The notes below the pieces were generated by a model, which was not told the DNA's origin, did not search any database, and worked only from the letters and a program-made list of their open reading frames with translations. The translations under genes and the position numbers were made by a program. From Bacillota bacterium (lineage in GTDB: Bacteria > Bacillota > Sulfobacillia > UBA3575 > DUQP01), in NCBI GenBank assembly GCA_012837735.1, contig DUQP01000006.1:1-38256 (forward strand): a stretch of DNA of 38,256 nt. Direction: 5' to 3'. Positions 8,565 to 16,522 of this stretch are shown piece after piece (position 1 is the first letter of the stretch; each line of letters opens with the position of its first letter).

Positions 8565-9004
8565 TTCTTCGCCTCCCTAATTACTGCAACCAACCCCCGC
8601 AAGGCAAGCACGTAACCCACCGGCCCCAACCCGCATATTTGGCCCATTACAACGTCCGCCAGCAAAGAATGGCGGCGGAATGCCTCCCGCCGCGCCAAGT
8701 TTGTGATGTGTACTTCGATCGTCGGGACCGCCAAAGCTGAAATCGCATCCCGGATGGAAACGCTGGAATAAGTAAGGCCAGCCGCATTGATGATCAAGCC
8801 ATCTACTTGGCCCATGGCATCATTCAGCTTGTCCACCAAAACCCCCTCGTGGTTGGACTGGATGGTCTCAACAGTCACGCCTAGCACCGCCGCTTCCTTT
8901 TGCAGCCAATCGTTCAACTCAGACAACGTGGTCGTTCCATACAGGTCCGGCTCCCGCCGACCCAGCAGGTTCATGTTCGGTCCATGCACAATCAGTATCC
9001 GCAC
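8561..9004 (-). CDS. aroQ: 3-dehydroquinate dehydratase, type II
   Basis: Converts 3-dehydroquinate to 3-dehydroshikimate in aromatic amino-acid synthesis. The 147-residue product matches the dodecameric type II family: GPNMNLLGRREPDLYG with the catalytic Tyr, QSNHEGVLVDKLN, LIINAAGLTYSSVSIRDA, and VEVHITNLARREAFRRHS with the catalytic His. Starts at GTG 9004, seven bases after GGGGAGG; a GTG at 9010 sits too near the Shine-Dalgarno. The other shikimate genes (aroE, aroC, aroK, aroB) are some 20 kb to the right, so the pathway is split. Confidence 0.96.
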   Translation of the reverse strand: MRILIVHGPNMNLLGRREPDLYGTTTLSELNDWLQKEAAVLGVTVETIQSNHEGVLVDKLNDAMGQVDGLIINAAGLTYSSVSIRDAISALAVPTIEVHITNLARREAFRRHSLLADVVMGQICGLGPVGYVLALRGLVAVIREAKN

Positions 9005-9057
9005 TGACACCCCTCCCCGCCAAAAATACCAATATCACTCAACCGGGGAACAAAGCA

Positions 9058-10299
9058 CTACAGTTGTTCATAGAGCGGGAAACGCTCGCACAATGTCGCC
9101 ACATCCTGGCGCACCTCTTTGAGCATCTCCGCCCCCCCGTTCAAAGCCCTGTCAATCAACGCGGCAATCATGTCCATTTCTACCGTCCCCATCCCGCGCG
9201 TGGTGACAGCCGCCGTTCCGATCCGGATACCACTGGCTACCGCCGGTTTCAGTTTATCAAAGGGAATGGTATTCTTGTTCACGGTGATGCCGACTTGATC
9301 AAGCGTGGCCTCCGCCTGTTTGCCTGTCAGCCCCCGGGCTCCCACATCAACCAGGAGCAAATGGTTGTCGGTGCCGCCCGCCACCAAGCGCCAACCGCGT
9401 TCTTTTAAGCCAGATGCCAAGGCTTTAGCATTTGCCAGAATCTGTGCTTGGTATCCTTTAAATTGGGGAGACAGAGCCTCTCCAAACGCCACCGCCTTGG
9501 CAGCAATGATGTGCATCAACGGCCCGCCCTGTACCCCTGGAAAGACCGCTTTGTCGATGGCGGCCGCTTTATCTTTGTCGCACAGAATGAACCCACCGCG
9601 CGGGCCGCGCAACGTTTTATGGGTGGTAGAAGTGACCACATCCGCCACTCCCACAGGGCTGGGATGCAACCCGGCCGCCACCAATCCGGCGATGTGGGCC
9701 ATATCGACCATCAGGATGGCGCCCACGGCATCAGCGATCTCCCGGAACGCGTCAAAATCAAGCGTACGGGGATAGGCGCTGGCGCCGGCCACGATCATTT
9801 TCGGCTGTTCGCGTTCCGCCAGAGACCGCAAGGCGCCGTAGTCGATCTGCTCTGACTCCTTGTCCACCCCGTAAGCGACAAATTGGTAGATCTGACCGGA
9901 CCAATTCACAGGGCTACCGTGTGTCAGGTGACCACCATGGGTAAGGTTCATCCCCAACACCTTGTCCCCCGGCCGCAAAAAAGCCAGGTAAGCAGCGGCA
10001 TTCGCCTGGCTACCGGAATGAGGTTGTACATTGGCATGTTCCGCTCCAAACAGTTGGCAAGCCCTTTGGCGGGCCAGTTCCTCCACCCGATCCACGTGCA
10101 CACAGCCACCGTAATAGCGCCGGCCTGGGTAGCCTTCGGCGTATTTGTTTGTCAACGGCGTAGCAGCCGCCTCCATCACCGCCGGGCTAGTAAAATTCTC
10201 AGAGGCAATCAGCTCCAATGTGTGGCGCTGGCGCTCCAGTTCATCCCTGACTATCGCATAAACTTCGCTATCGACTATTCTCAATTCATTCAAACCCAA
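9058..10299 (-). CDS. glyA: Serine hydroxymethyltransferase
   Basis: PLP enzyme interconverting serine and glycine and loading one-carbon units on tetrahydrofolate. Motifs: [41 protein letters not shown] and the PLP lysine in [16 protein letters not shown] at 10299 is preceded by AAGGTGG at nine bases and gives 413 residues, the normal family length. A longer frame from a TTG at 10350 would add unconserved residues and lacks a ribosome binding site. A consensus-like promoter lies about 60 bases upstream. The gene lies 53 bases upstream of aroQ with no terminator between, so the two may be co-transcribed. Confidence 0.96.
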   Translation of the reverse strand: MGLNELRIVDSEVYAIVRDELERQRHTLELIASENFTSPAVMEAAATPLTNKYAEGYPGRRYYGGCVHVDRVEELARQRACQLFGAEHANVQPHSGSQANAAAYLAFLRPGDKVLGMNLTHGGHLTHGSPVNWSGQIYQFVAYGVDKESEQIDYGALRSLAEREQPKMIVAGASAYPRTLDFDAFREIADAVGAILMVDMAHIAGLVAAGLHPSPVGVADVVTSTTHKTLRGPRGGFILCDKDKAAAIDKAVFPGVQGGPLMHIIAAKAVAFGEALSPQFKGYQAQILANAKALASGLKERGWRLVAGGTDNHLLLVDVGARGLTGKQAEATLDQVGITVNKNTIPFDKLKPAVASGIRIGTAAVTTRGMGTVEMDMIAALIDRALNGGAEMLKEVRQDVATLCERFPLYEQL

Positions 10300-10362
10300 C
10301 CCCCCCAACCACCTTCGCCACAGGCCCTTTGGCACTGGCAAGCGTTTCAAAAGTCTGGCTTC

Positions 10363-10391
10363 AATCTACCAAAGCCGTGGGCCGCTGTCAA
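10363..10391 (-). promoter_or_regulatory. Sigma-A promoter of glyA
   Basis: On the minus strand a perfect TTGACA (10386-10391), a 17-base spacer and TAGATT (10363-10368). It is well placed 64 bases before the glyA start and suggests housekeeping expression of the glyA-aroQ side, independent of the upstream cotJ operon. Confidence 0.75.
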
Positions 10392-10398
10392 CTGAATC

Positions 10399-10453
10399 CA
10401 GCAGGTGTAACCGGCACCAACAATCTGCGCCGGCGCCGGTCCAACTCCTGCTG
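10399..10453. repeat. Two-step hairpin between cotJC and glyA promoter
   Basis: Outer arms CAGCAGG (10399-10405) and CCTGCTG (10447-10453) enclose inner arms CCGGCACC (10411-10418) and GGCGCCGG (10432-10439, with one G-U). A run of six T follows on the plus strand only. The polarity is wrong for a terminator of cotJ, which runs on the minus strand, although the stem may still protect the cotJ mRNA end. Confidence 0.6.
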
Positions 10454-10466
10454 TTTTTTGGTTTCT

Positions 10467-11048
10467 TTATGGTGCATAGAAATAATGCCTGTGGTTAAGG
10501 TGTTCCTGCACTAAATCCAAAGTCTCACCGAACCTTTGGAAATGCACGATCTCCCGTTGCCGCAAGAACCGCAAGACATCCGTCACTTCGGGGTCGTCGC
10601 TGAGCTGAATGAGGTATTCGTAGGTGGCGCGCGCTTTTTCTTCTGCCGCCAGGTTTTCGTGCAAGTCAGCGATCGGATCGCCCTTCGACTGAATGTAAGT
10701 GGCCGTCCAGGGAGCTCCAACCGCATTCACAAAATACAGAGCTTTGTCGTGATCAGCATAGTAGCCGTCCATCCCGGCTTTTTTGATCATTTCAATTGAA
10801 GCGCCCTGCAGTAACCCGTACACAAGGGCAGCCACAATCTCCATGTGCGCCAATTCCTCTGTGCCAATGTCATTCAAGACCGCAATCGCTTGCCCGGTTG
10901 GCATGGTGTAGCGCTGGGTCAGGTAGCGCAGGCTGGCCGCCAACTCACCATCCGGCCCCCCATACTGCGTGATAATGTTTTTGGCCAAACCAGGGTTTGG
11001 CCGGGTAACCCGAACTGGATATTGCAATTTCTTCTCATACACCCACAT
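10467..11048 (-). CDS. cotJC: Spore coat protein CotJC (manganese catalase family)
   Basis: Spore-coat protein of 193 residues with a ferritin-like four-helix fold of the Mn-catalase family. Conserved metal-ligand stretches are GGPDGELAASLRYLTQRY, IGTEELAHMEIV and AAEEKARATYEYL, plus RQREIVHFQRF. The N-terminus MWVYEKKLQYPVRV is nearly that of the Bacillus protein as I remember it. ATG at 11048 has GAGGAGG seven bases upstream and overlaps the cotJB stop (TGATG). In known spore formers cotJ is transcribed by sigma-E in the mother cell. Catalase activity is plausible but not shown by sequence alone. Confidence 0.95.
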   Translation of the reverse strand: MWVYEKKLQYPVRVTRPNPGLAKNIITQYGGPDGELAASLRYLTQRYTMPTGQAIAVLNDIGTEELAHMEIVAALVYGLLQGASIEMIKKAGMDGYYADHDKALYFVNAVGAPWTATYIQSKGDPIADLHENLAAEEKARATYEYLIQLSDDPEVTDVLRFLRQREIVHFQRFGETLDLVQEHLNHRHYFYAP

Positions 11049-11323
11049 CAGCAATCCTCCTCGCTACCGATCTGCCACGGCCAGGGAGTCTCGATCCACT
11101 GCCAGGGATACTGGCTGGGAGCGTAACCAAAATTCGTAATCGGGCCGTACATTCGTTCATAGCGCATCTTGGCCGCTTGATACGCCTGCGTGAAACAATT
11201 GTATTCTGCCAGAGCCCGCCGGTCGCAGGGATGGGTGTCTAAATACAAGTTGAACTCCAGAGCCACGAAGCTAAGTTCCTGTAGCTCTTTCAACATTTCC
11301 ATCCGTTCCCGATCCTCTCTCAT
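11048..11323 (-). CDS. cotJB: Spore coat protein CotJB
   Basis: Small spore-coat protein, 91 residues, usual family size. Signature: LKELQELSFVALEFNLYLDTHP, then CDRRALAEYNCFTQAY, and a Trp/Pro-rich tail (YPWQWIETPWPW) typical for CotJB. The ATG follows GGAGGGG by seven bases and overlaps cotJA by four bases (ATGA); its stop overlaps cotJC. All three genes are therefore translationally coupled. Confidence 0.94.
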   Translation of the reverse strand: MREDRERMEMLKELQELSFVALEFNLYLDTHPCDRRALAEYNCFTQAYQAAKMRYERMYGPITNFGYAPSQYPWQWIETPWPWQIGSEEDC

Positions 11324-11508
11324 GATTTATCCCCTCCGGTCTCACCGGCAGCGCATTTTCCGCCTCGGTAGTGGTAGGGCATATACAGCTCCGGAAAAAC
11401 CGTTCCTTTGCTGAGCGCCTCTGAAGGGTCGTAGCGCGTGGTAAACATCTGGAAGGGGATGTAGGCTTGGGAAAGCTTTGGGCACCTGTCGTACCGCTCG
11501 TTTGGCAT
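11320..11508 (-). CDS. cotJA: Spore coat associated protein CotJA
   Basis: Short protein, 62 residues, first gene of the cotJ operon. Family features: LSQAYIPFQMFTTRYDPSEALSKGTVFPELYMPY, with the Pro/Tyr-rich pattern of CotJA. ATG at 11508 has AAAGGAGGGG seven bases upstream; the frame stays open to 11640 but the upstream residues are not family-like. A small hairpin and a sigma-E-like GCATATT lie upstream. It is required with CotJC for coat assembly in Bacillus. Confidence 0.93.
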   Translation of the reverse strand: MPNERYDRCPKLSQAYIPFQMFTTRYDPSEALSKGTVFPELYMPYHYRGGKCAAGETGGDKS

Positions 11509-11527
11509 CAAAAAGCCCCTCCTTTGC

Positions 11528-11543
11528 GGCGGTTTTTGCCGCC
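11528..11543. promoter_or_regulatory. Hairpin in the cotJA leader
   Basis: GGCGG (11528-11532) and CCGCC (11539-11543) form a compact stem about ten bases before the cotJA Shine-Dalgarno. On the minus strand its loop is A-rich and there is no T-run, so it is more likely an mRNA-stability or initiation element than a terminator. Confidence 0.4.
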
Positions 11544-11657
11544 TAGTGATAACATAATATGCGAGACCCAGATAACGGTTAACAAAAACAAATTCCGGGC
11601 AGGCATACCCGGGAAAGGAGAGAAACATATCAACGATCAATCTCTGAGGAGGAGCCT

Positions 11658-12116
11658 ATGGATCCCTTAAAGCGCGTCCGGGATTATTTGCAACGCAACG
11701 GCAACTTCCCAATAATACTATTTGACACAGACACCAGTACAGCCCCGCTGGCTGCGGCGGCCCTCGGAGTGGAGGTCGGTCAAATAGCAAAATCCATCGT
11801 TTTCGTGGGCAAAAAAGGCAGCCAAGCATTGGTGGTCACTTGTGGCGATCAACGGGTCGACAGCAAAAAACTACGTCAATTGACCGGCGAAAAGATGCGC
11901 CTGGCTAATCCCGAGGAAACGCTCTCCATTACGGGCTTCCCCCCTGGGGGAGTATGTCCGTTCGCATTACCGGAGGAATTGCCCGTGTTGGTGGATGCCA
12001 GCCTGTCCCGTTACCCGGTTGTGTACGCGGCTGCCGGAACAGCCAACTCAGCTGTGCCGATCAGTGCCGAGCAACTGATCCGGTTAACAGGTGGACAAGT
12101 GGTGGATCTGGTCTAA
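11658..12116 (+). CDS. YbaK/EbsC-type aminoacyl-tRNA deacylase
   Basis: A 152-residue protein of the YbaK/ProX editing family, which hydrolyses misacylated tRNA such as Cys- or Ala-tRNA(Pro). Family motifs: VEVGQIAKSIVFVGKKG, VTCGDQRVDSKKLRQL, MRLANPEE and the active-site region GFPPGGVCPFALPEELPVLVDASL followed by VYAAAGTANSAVPIS. The ATG at 11658 has GAGGAGG upstream. It is a single gene divergent from cotJ, and ends at a terminator shared with the next minus-strand gene. Which tRNA it edits cannot be told from the sequence. Confidence 0.92.
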   Translation: MDPLKRVRDYLQRNGNFPIILFDTDTSTAPLAAAALGVEVGQIAKSIVFVGKKGSQALVVTCGDQRVDSKKLRQLTGEKMRLANPEETLSITGFPPGGVCPFALPEELPVLVDASLSRYPVVYAAAGTANSAVPISAEQLIRLTGGQVVDLV

Positions 12117-12146
12117 AAAAGAGCCGGCTGCCCGGCTCTTTCCTCG
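12115..12146. terminator. Bidirectional terminator
   Basis: GAGCCGG (12121-12127) pairs with CCGGCTC (12132-12138) across a four-base loop. Six T follow on the minus strand and a shorter T-run on the plus strand, so it serves both the convergent deacylase and aminotransferase genes. Confidence 0.85.
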
Positions 12147-12147
12147 T

Positions 12148-13368
12148 TTATCCAACTTGCGCCAAGTGATTGCCGAACATCTCCCCCAGCCTGCTAATGC
12201 CCTCTTGAATGGCCTCTTCCGTTGCCAATGAATAAGATAAACGCAATGTGTTGGGCCCGCTCCGGTCCGGAAAGAAACAGCAACCGGGCACGTACGCGGC
12301 CCGCCATTGGTCGACCGCCGTGGGCAGTAGCTCTTCCGTGTCCACCGCACCGGGCAAGGTAGCCCAGGTAAAGTATCCTCCCTGGGGGTTCGTCCACTGC
12401 GTGCCGGGCGGGAAGAATTTTTGTAACGCCTCTTGCATGACCAAGCGGCGACGCCCCAGTCCATGCCGGATCTTGATGATCTGTTTAGCCAGCAGGCCCT
12501 TTTCACCAAATTCCTGAATCATTTTTTGCCCCATGCTGTTCGGGCATTGATCGTTCGCCTGCTTCACCAGGATCATTTTCTGCACTAGTTCCGGTTCCGC
12601 AATCATCCAACCCAATCGCACGCCGGGGCAGAAGATCTTTGAGAAAGTACCCAGGAATATTACGCCACCCGTTTCATCCAATGATTTTAACAGCGGCTGG
12701 GGCTCGCCTTCCAGCTGCAGTTCCCCATAAGCGTCATCCTCGATGATCGGTACACCATATTCAGCACCAAGTCGCACCAATTCTGAGCGCCGCTCGGCGG
12801 CCAGTGTCAGTCCGGTCGGATTGTGGAAGTTCGGAATCACATAGATGAACTTGGGCATTTTCCCGGCCTCCCGGCGATCCGATAATATTTGCGCCAGCAA
12901 GTCAGTACGCATACCGTGTTCATCCATCGGTACCCCAGTGGTATACCCGGAATATGTCTTGACGGTATGGATAATTGCCAGGTATGTAGGCGCCTCAGTG
13001 ATCACCTCATCGCCGGGCTCCAGCAGCAACCGACACAGGTAGTCAAACGCCTGCAGCGCACCCCCTGTGATGATTGTGTTCTCAACTCCGGCCAGCACGG
13101 AACGTTCACCGGCGCGCTGCGCAACGAACTCACGAAACTGTGTCAGACCAGGAGTCGGACAATACTGAAGTGCTTGCTCAGGAATCTCCCGCAAAACCTT
13201 AGCCGCAACCTCTTGAATCTCTGTGACGTAAAGAAGATTCGGATCGGGCAGACCGCCCGCTAAGGAAATTACGTCGCCCTTCTCAATGATGGCAAAAATC
13301 CTTGCCACATCAGAATGCTTGATCGCCCTGGTCCGATCCGCATACAGAGTTTCGAAACTCATTGCCAT
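12148..13368 (-). CDS. PLP-dependent class I aminotransferase (LysN/2-aminoadipate type)
   Basis: A 406-residue fold-type I aminotransferase. Motifs: VISLAGGLPDPNLLYV near the N-terminus, EAPTYLAI, PNFHNPTGLTL, IIEDDAYGEL, and the PLP-binding lysine in GTFSKIFCPGVRLGWM. The C-terminal PGCCFFPDRSGPNTLRLSYSLA is typical of the MocR/LysN-like group that includes 2-aminoadipate and branched-chain or aromatic aminotransferases. No helix-turn-helix domain is present, so it is not a MocR regulator. ATG at 13368 is nine bases after AGGGG; an ATG at 13362 is also possible. Divergent from azlCD, which hints at branched-chain amino acids, but substrate is uncertain. Confidence 0.92.
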   Translation of the reverse strand: MAMSFETLYADRTRAIKHSDVARIFAIIEKGDVISLAGGLPDPNLLYVTEIQEVAAKVLREIPEQALQYCPTPGLTQFREFVAQRAGERSVLAGVENTIITGGALQAFDYLCRLLLEPGDEVITEAPTYLAIIHTVKTYSGYTTGVPMDEHGMRTDLLAQILSDRREAGKMPKFIYVIPNFHNPTGLTLAAERRSELVRLGAEYGVPIIEDDAYGELQLEGEPQPLLKSLDETGGVIFLGTFSKIFCPGVRLGWMIAEPELVQKMILVKQANDQCPNSMGQKMIQEFGEKGLLAKQIIKIRHGLGRRRLVMQEALQKFFPPGTQWTNPQGGYFTWATLPGAVDTEELLPTAVDQWRAAYVPGCCFFPDRSGPNTLRLSYSLATEEAIQEGISRLGEMFGNHLAQVG

Positions 13369-13555
13369 ACCCGCCATCCCCTCTCTCAACCGGTTAGCCT
13401 TCCCTGTTCGACATCAGCAGGTGATAACCTGCCTGGAAGTGGTTTCTGGCCTTGATCGGCAACTTTCGCCACTCCTGACTGGCAGCCCCCTACCAATGGC
13501 AGAATGTACCTGCGCAGTTTCTGCCCACCCTTGCGGCAATTCTGGTCAGTACCTC

Positions 13556-13584
13556 TTGACGAAAGGGTTGACCCAAGGTAAGAA
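13556..13584 (+). promoter_or_regulatory. Candidate promoter of azlCD
   Basis: TTGACG (13556-13561), 17-base spacer, TAAGAA (13579-13584), about 40 bases before the azlC start. No T-box element was recognised in the 250-base leader. Confidence 0.45.
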
Positions 13585-13623
13585 TAAACCATCTGGGCTT
13601 ATTGGCAGCAGGAGGTTGGAAAG

Positions 13624-14388
13624 ATGGCAACATTTGCAGTAACAAACAAACCACGGGGCACCCAGTCTCTTCCCCCATGCGGATTGGCGGCATTTGCGGC
13701 TGGCATGAAGGCCGGCCTGCCGATCGCGATCGGCTATCTGCCAATCGCCATCACATTCGGTCTGTTGGCCAAATCCGCCGGATTACCTAACGTCATTAGC
13801 GCTTTAATGTCGTTTGCGGTATATGCCGGAGCCAGTCAATTCATCGCCGTACAGTTGTTCTCTTTGGGGACCCTCCCGTGGGAGATCATCCTGACGACGT
13901 TTATCATCAATCTGCGCCACCTGCTCATGTCCGCCGCCATATCGCAACGGTTGCCGGCCAGGCTTGGCAAAGGGTTGTTAGCCGGTCTGGCTTTTGGCAT
14001 CACAGACGAAACGTTTTCCGTGGCCGCACTGCAGGCGGATGAAACCCTACCCCCGGCTTTTTTGGCAGGTTTAAATTTGATTGCTTTTGCCGCCTGGAAT
14101 ATCGGCACCTGGGGAGGCCTATTCTTTGCTACCGCCGTGCCGCCTGCCCTGCAGGCCGGCATGGGGATAGCCCTCTATGCCATGTTTATTGGGTTGCTCG
14201 TACCATCTTGCCTGTCCGAAAGACCCGTCTTGGTGGTATCCTTGCTGGCGATCGCATTCCATACGGGATTGCGTTATTTGCCATGGATCCCATCACTTTC
14301 CACTGGTTGGACGATCATCATCGCCACCATGTTTGCCGCCGCACTCGGAGCGTTTCTTTTCCCCCAGGAGGTGCAGGAAGATGCTTGA
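13624..14388 (+). CDS. azlC: AzlC family branched-chain amino acid exporter subunit
   Basis: Large subunit of the two-component AzlCD transporter that exports branched-chain amino acids or their analogues. The 254-residue product has a polar N-terminus and about seven membrane segments. Family hallmarks: GLPIAIGYLPIAITFGLLAKSAGL, FAVYAGASQFIAVQLF, FIINLRHLLMSAA and FGITDETFSVA. The ATG follows AGGAGG by eight bases. It overlaps azlD by eight bases. Confidence 0.94.
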   Translation: MATFAVTNKPRGTQSLPPCGLAAFAAGMKAGLPIAIGYLPIAITFGLLAKSAGLPNVISALMSFAVYAGASQFIAVQLFSLGTLPWEIILTTFIINLRHLLMSAAISQRLPARLGKGLLAGLAFGITDETFSVAALQADETLPPAFLAGLNLIAFAAWNIGTWGGLFFATAVPPALQAGMGIALYAMFIGLLVPSCLSERPVLVVSLLAIAFHTGLRYLPWIPSLSTGWTIIIATMFAAALGAFLFPQEVQEDA

Positions 14389-14686
14389 GCTCTGCCTGAC
14401 CATCCTGGGCATGGGGATAGTGACCTATGTCCCGCGCATGTTGCCATTGGTCATATTGAATGAAATAAAGTTGCCGCCCCGGTGGCACAATTTTTTTCGC
14501 TTTATTCCCTACGCCGCCCTGGGTGCACTGATTTTCCCCGGCATCCTGACCGCAACGGGCAGTATTCCTTCCGCCCTGGCTGGCTTTACAGCAGCATTGC
14601 TATTGGCCTTTCGGCGGGTAAACGTGGTCATGGTAGTGTTCGGCGGCATCGCAGCAGTGCTTATGTGGCAGTTATTAGTCGGCTAA
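14381..14686 (+). CDS. azlD: AzlD family branched-chain amino acid exporter subunit
   Basis: Small partner of AzlC, 101 residues with about three to four membrane segments. Signature TYVPRMLPLVILNEIKLPPRWHNFFRFIPYAALGAL is typical. ATG at 14381 has CAGGAGGTGCAGGAAG upstream; the frame is open earlier but inside azlC. Ends 67 bases before a strong hairpin. Confidence 0.94.
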   Translation: MLELCLTILGMGIVTYVPRMLPLVILNEIKLPPRWHNFFRFIPYAALGALIFPGILTATGSIPSALAGFTAALLLAFRRVNVVMVVFGGIAAVLMWQLLVG

Positions 14687-14753
14687 ACAACGGCAAACAA
14701 GCATCCGTTGACAAGTCAGTACAACTCCCCCCATATCTGGAACCAATGGCATT

Positions 14754-14800
14754 AATGGCGCCGATGCTCAGCATTCCGGCGCCATTTCAGATTTTATACT
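14754..14800 (+). terminator. Terminator of azlCD
   Basis: Perfect arms AATGGCGCCG (14754-14763) and CGGCGCCATT (14777-14786), with an inner ATGC/GCAT pair, followed by T-rich sequence (TTTCAGATTTTATAC). Confidence 0.75.
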
Positions 14801-14942
14801 TCCTTTTTTAAAACAATAAATAATTCATTTTGCAAAAAAAGAGGATTTGCCCTCGCGCTACAGAATTCCAATAGGAAAAATTAAACATTTTTTACACAAT
14901 CACAAAACTAATAACAAAAATATAAATGAAAGGAGTAACTTC

Positions 14943-14962
14943 CAAAGTCAGTACTGACTTTG
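14943..14962. promoter_or_regulatory. 20-bp perfect palindrome
   Basis: CAAAGTCAGT followed directly by ACTGACTTTG, perfectly symmetrical with no loop. It lies between an AGGAG motif (14931-14935) and the start of a 34-residue membrane peptide. Zero spacing suits a dimeric repressor operator; as RNA it would be a long stem just before the start codon. Confidence 0.7.
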
Positions 14963-14977
14963 AAGGGAAGCCGGAGA

Positions 14978-15082
14978 GTGATCAAAAAGCATTGGACCTG
15001 GATTGATTTGGTCTTCGGAATTATTGTATCGAGCATCTTGACATATGCCTTCATATTAGCCTTGCAAGGTCGGCTTTCATAA
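14978..15082 (+). CDS. Small single-pass membrane peptide
   Basis: A 34-residue frame: basic/aromatic N-terminus MIKKHWTWID, a single hydrophobic segment (LVFGIIVSSILTYAFILAL, residues 11-29) and a short polar end QGRLS. The start is GTG at 14978, with GAAGGG ten bases before it and GGAG closer; a TTG at 14960 is an alternative. It lies between a perfect palindrome and a terminator-like stem, the layout of an independent small gene in an otherwise gene-poor, AT-rich stretch. I do not recognise a family. It could be a regulatory small membrane protein or a type I toxin-like peptide; an antisense 71-residue frame looks non-coding. Confidence 0.5.
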   Translation: MIKKHWTWIDLVFGIIVSSILTYAFILALQGRLS

Positions 15083-15087
15083 AAAAA

Positions 15088-15136
15088 TAGCAGGCGCCCC
15101 CAGGTGACAGGTTCCTGCTGCAAGTTTTATTTTTCC
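15088..15136 (+). terminator. Terminator after the small membrane peptide
   Basis: AGCAGG (15089-15094) pairs with CCTGCT (15114-15119) over a 19-base loop and is followed by GCAAGTTTTATTTTT. The stem is short, so it is a moderate terminator. Confidence 0.5.
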
Positions 15137-15727
15137 TCCAGTTGGCGCCCGCTACCGTACATTACGCCACATAATTGACATATCCTGCTATTAATTTCTG
15201 GATTTTGTAAAATTTGTCATTTAAGATGGTTATGGTGCAGCAGGTAAAAAATTGCTGCCACTGTGCGTATTACTGCTCAGTTTGGGCAATTGTTGACCGC
15301 TGTTTTCCCACTTTCAGCGCAAATGCGTTTATCACTATCAACTCCCCAAGCTCTTCTCCAGTCTCCACTGTTGATAATTGGCACAAGCACAGCTAGTATT
15401 TAAATGGGGCCACAGGAAAAGTCAATGCGCTCGGTTGATCGCAGAATAATGCTGTTGCCGTCCTGGAAAATAGTTGAATTGACGTGCCTCCATCATCCTT
15501 GCCACATCACTCTTGATGGTTCAACCTATTCGCTTTGGAAATGTTCTCCCGTCTACTTGCCCAGTTAAAAACATATATCCGATTCCCTTTGCGCATACTA
15601 TTGTATTGCCACAATTGTAGAAATAGATTATCTTATTATTGTACCGGACGTTGCCATAATTCGGAATGGTTAAGTATTCTGCGACCAAAGAATAACAAGG
15701 CCACTAAAATATTGGGGGGCTTTAACA
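15137..15727. other. Gene-poor AT-rich spacer
   Basis: About 590 bases with no frame that looks coding. A plus-strand frame near 15535-15801 contains a CHNC...CTGRC pattern (LLYCHNCRNRLSYYCTGRC) that may be the relic of a zinc-ribbon gene, but it lacks a convincing start and runs into the next gene. A promoter for the NYN gene is at its right end. Confidence 0.5.
15606..15634 (+). promoter_or_regulatory. Candidate promoter of the NYN gene
   Basis: TTGCCA (15606-15611), 17-base spacer, TATCTT (15629-15634), about 95 bases before the ATG at 15728. Confidence 0.5.
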
Positions 15728-16281
15728 ATGTTACTTACGGGGGTTTTCATCGACGGAGGTTACATGAAAAATATCCTGCGGGATCGATTCGGCAAGCCTA
15801 GCATTGCCTATGAGAAGTTCACCCGCTGGGCTTGCACGGGTTATCAACTTTACCGGGCTTATTATTATGACTGTCTCCCCTATTTGCCGCCTGTTCCCAC
15901 TGAAGAAGACAAAAATATGTTGCGGAAACAGGAGAGTTTTTTTAAAGCCCTGAACAGTCTGGAGCACTTTAATGTCCGGGAAGGCCGTTTAGAATGTCGC
16001 GGCACGCGCACGGATGGAACGAAAATTTACGTGCAAAAAAGAGTCGATTTACAGATGGGTCTGGACATCGCCTATTTGGCCACCAAGAACTTGATTCGCG
16101 TCGTGGCGCTCGTCACGGGCGACAGCGATTTTATTCCGGCTGTAAGGATGGCTAAAGAGCAGGGGCAATCGTAAGGTTGGTGCATGGGCCACCCGATACT
16201 TTCCACCAAGCATTGTGGCAGGAATGTGATGAGCGCATGGAAATAAATGAAGAGGTGATAAATAGCATTTTAAAAGAATAA
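15728..16281 (+). pseudogene. NYN domain protein (LabA/DUF88-like), frameshifted
   Basis: PIN-like NYN nuclease domain protein. The first frame (15728-16174) gives 148 residues with VFIDGGYMKNI (first acidic residue), KRVDLQMGLDIAYLA and VALVTGDSDFIPAVRMAKEQG (further acidic residues), then stops. The natural continuation AIVRLVHGPPDTFHQALWQECDERME, ending at 16281, is in the -1 frame beginning in the run of four G at about 16163-16166. One extra G would restore a 184-residue protein. So this is a one-base deletion, a sequence error, or a -1 slip (tRNA-Gly can re-pair perfectly on GGGG). The ATG has GGGGGG about eight bases upstream. Confidence 0.8.
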
Positions 16282-16290
16282 TTCAATCGC

Positions 16291-16340
16291 ATAATGAATG
16301 GGCTACCCAGAGTGATAGGGTAGCCCATTCCGCATTTTAT
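16291..16340 (+). terminator. Terminator after the NYN gene
   Basis: Perfect 13-base arms GAATGGGCTACCC (16296-16308) and GGGTAGCCCATTC (16318-16330), with a nine-base loop, then CGCATTTTATGC. It is close to symmetrical and may also act on the minus strand. Confidence 0.8.
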
Positions 16341-16522
16341 GCTCGACCGCCAGGGCGAGCCTCATTTTTCGCTTTTAGTATAACCCACCCAATTTGGAGC
16401 CGGCAAACGCGATTTTGGCGAAAAGGTTTGACTTTTTTTCGCTTTGCTACCGTTTTCATTGCAATATGTCCTATTTCTCATTACCATAATTATTTCCGTG
16501 TAGTCCGCTTGGCACATGCTCT

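Noticed and set aside
9305..9775. 156-codon plus-strand frame opposite glyA
   Set aside because: Antisense shadow of a highly conserved gene, with no promoter or start signal of its own.
12148..13368. MocR/GntR-type regulator
   Set aside because: The protein starts directly in the aminotransferase fold and has no N-terminal helix-turn-helix.
13390..13623. T-box leader before azlCD
   Set aside because: No T-box consensus or terminator/antiterminator pair could be seen, only an ordinary promoter-like site.
14908..15123. 71-codon minus-strand frame over the small membrane peptide
   Set aside because: Unbalanced composition with no ribosome binding site, and it crosses the palindrome and the terminator; the plus-strand peptide is better supported.
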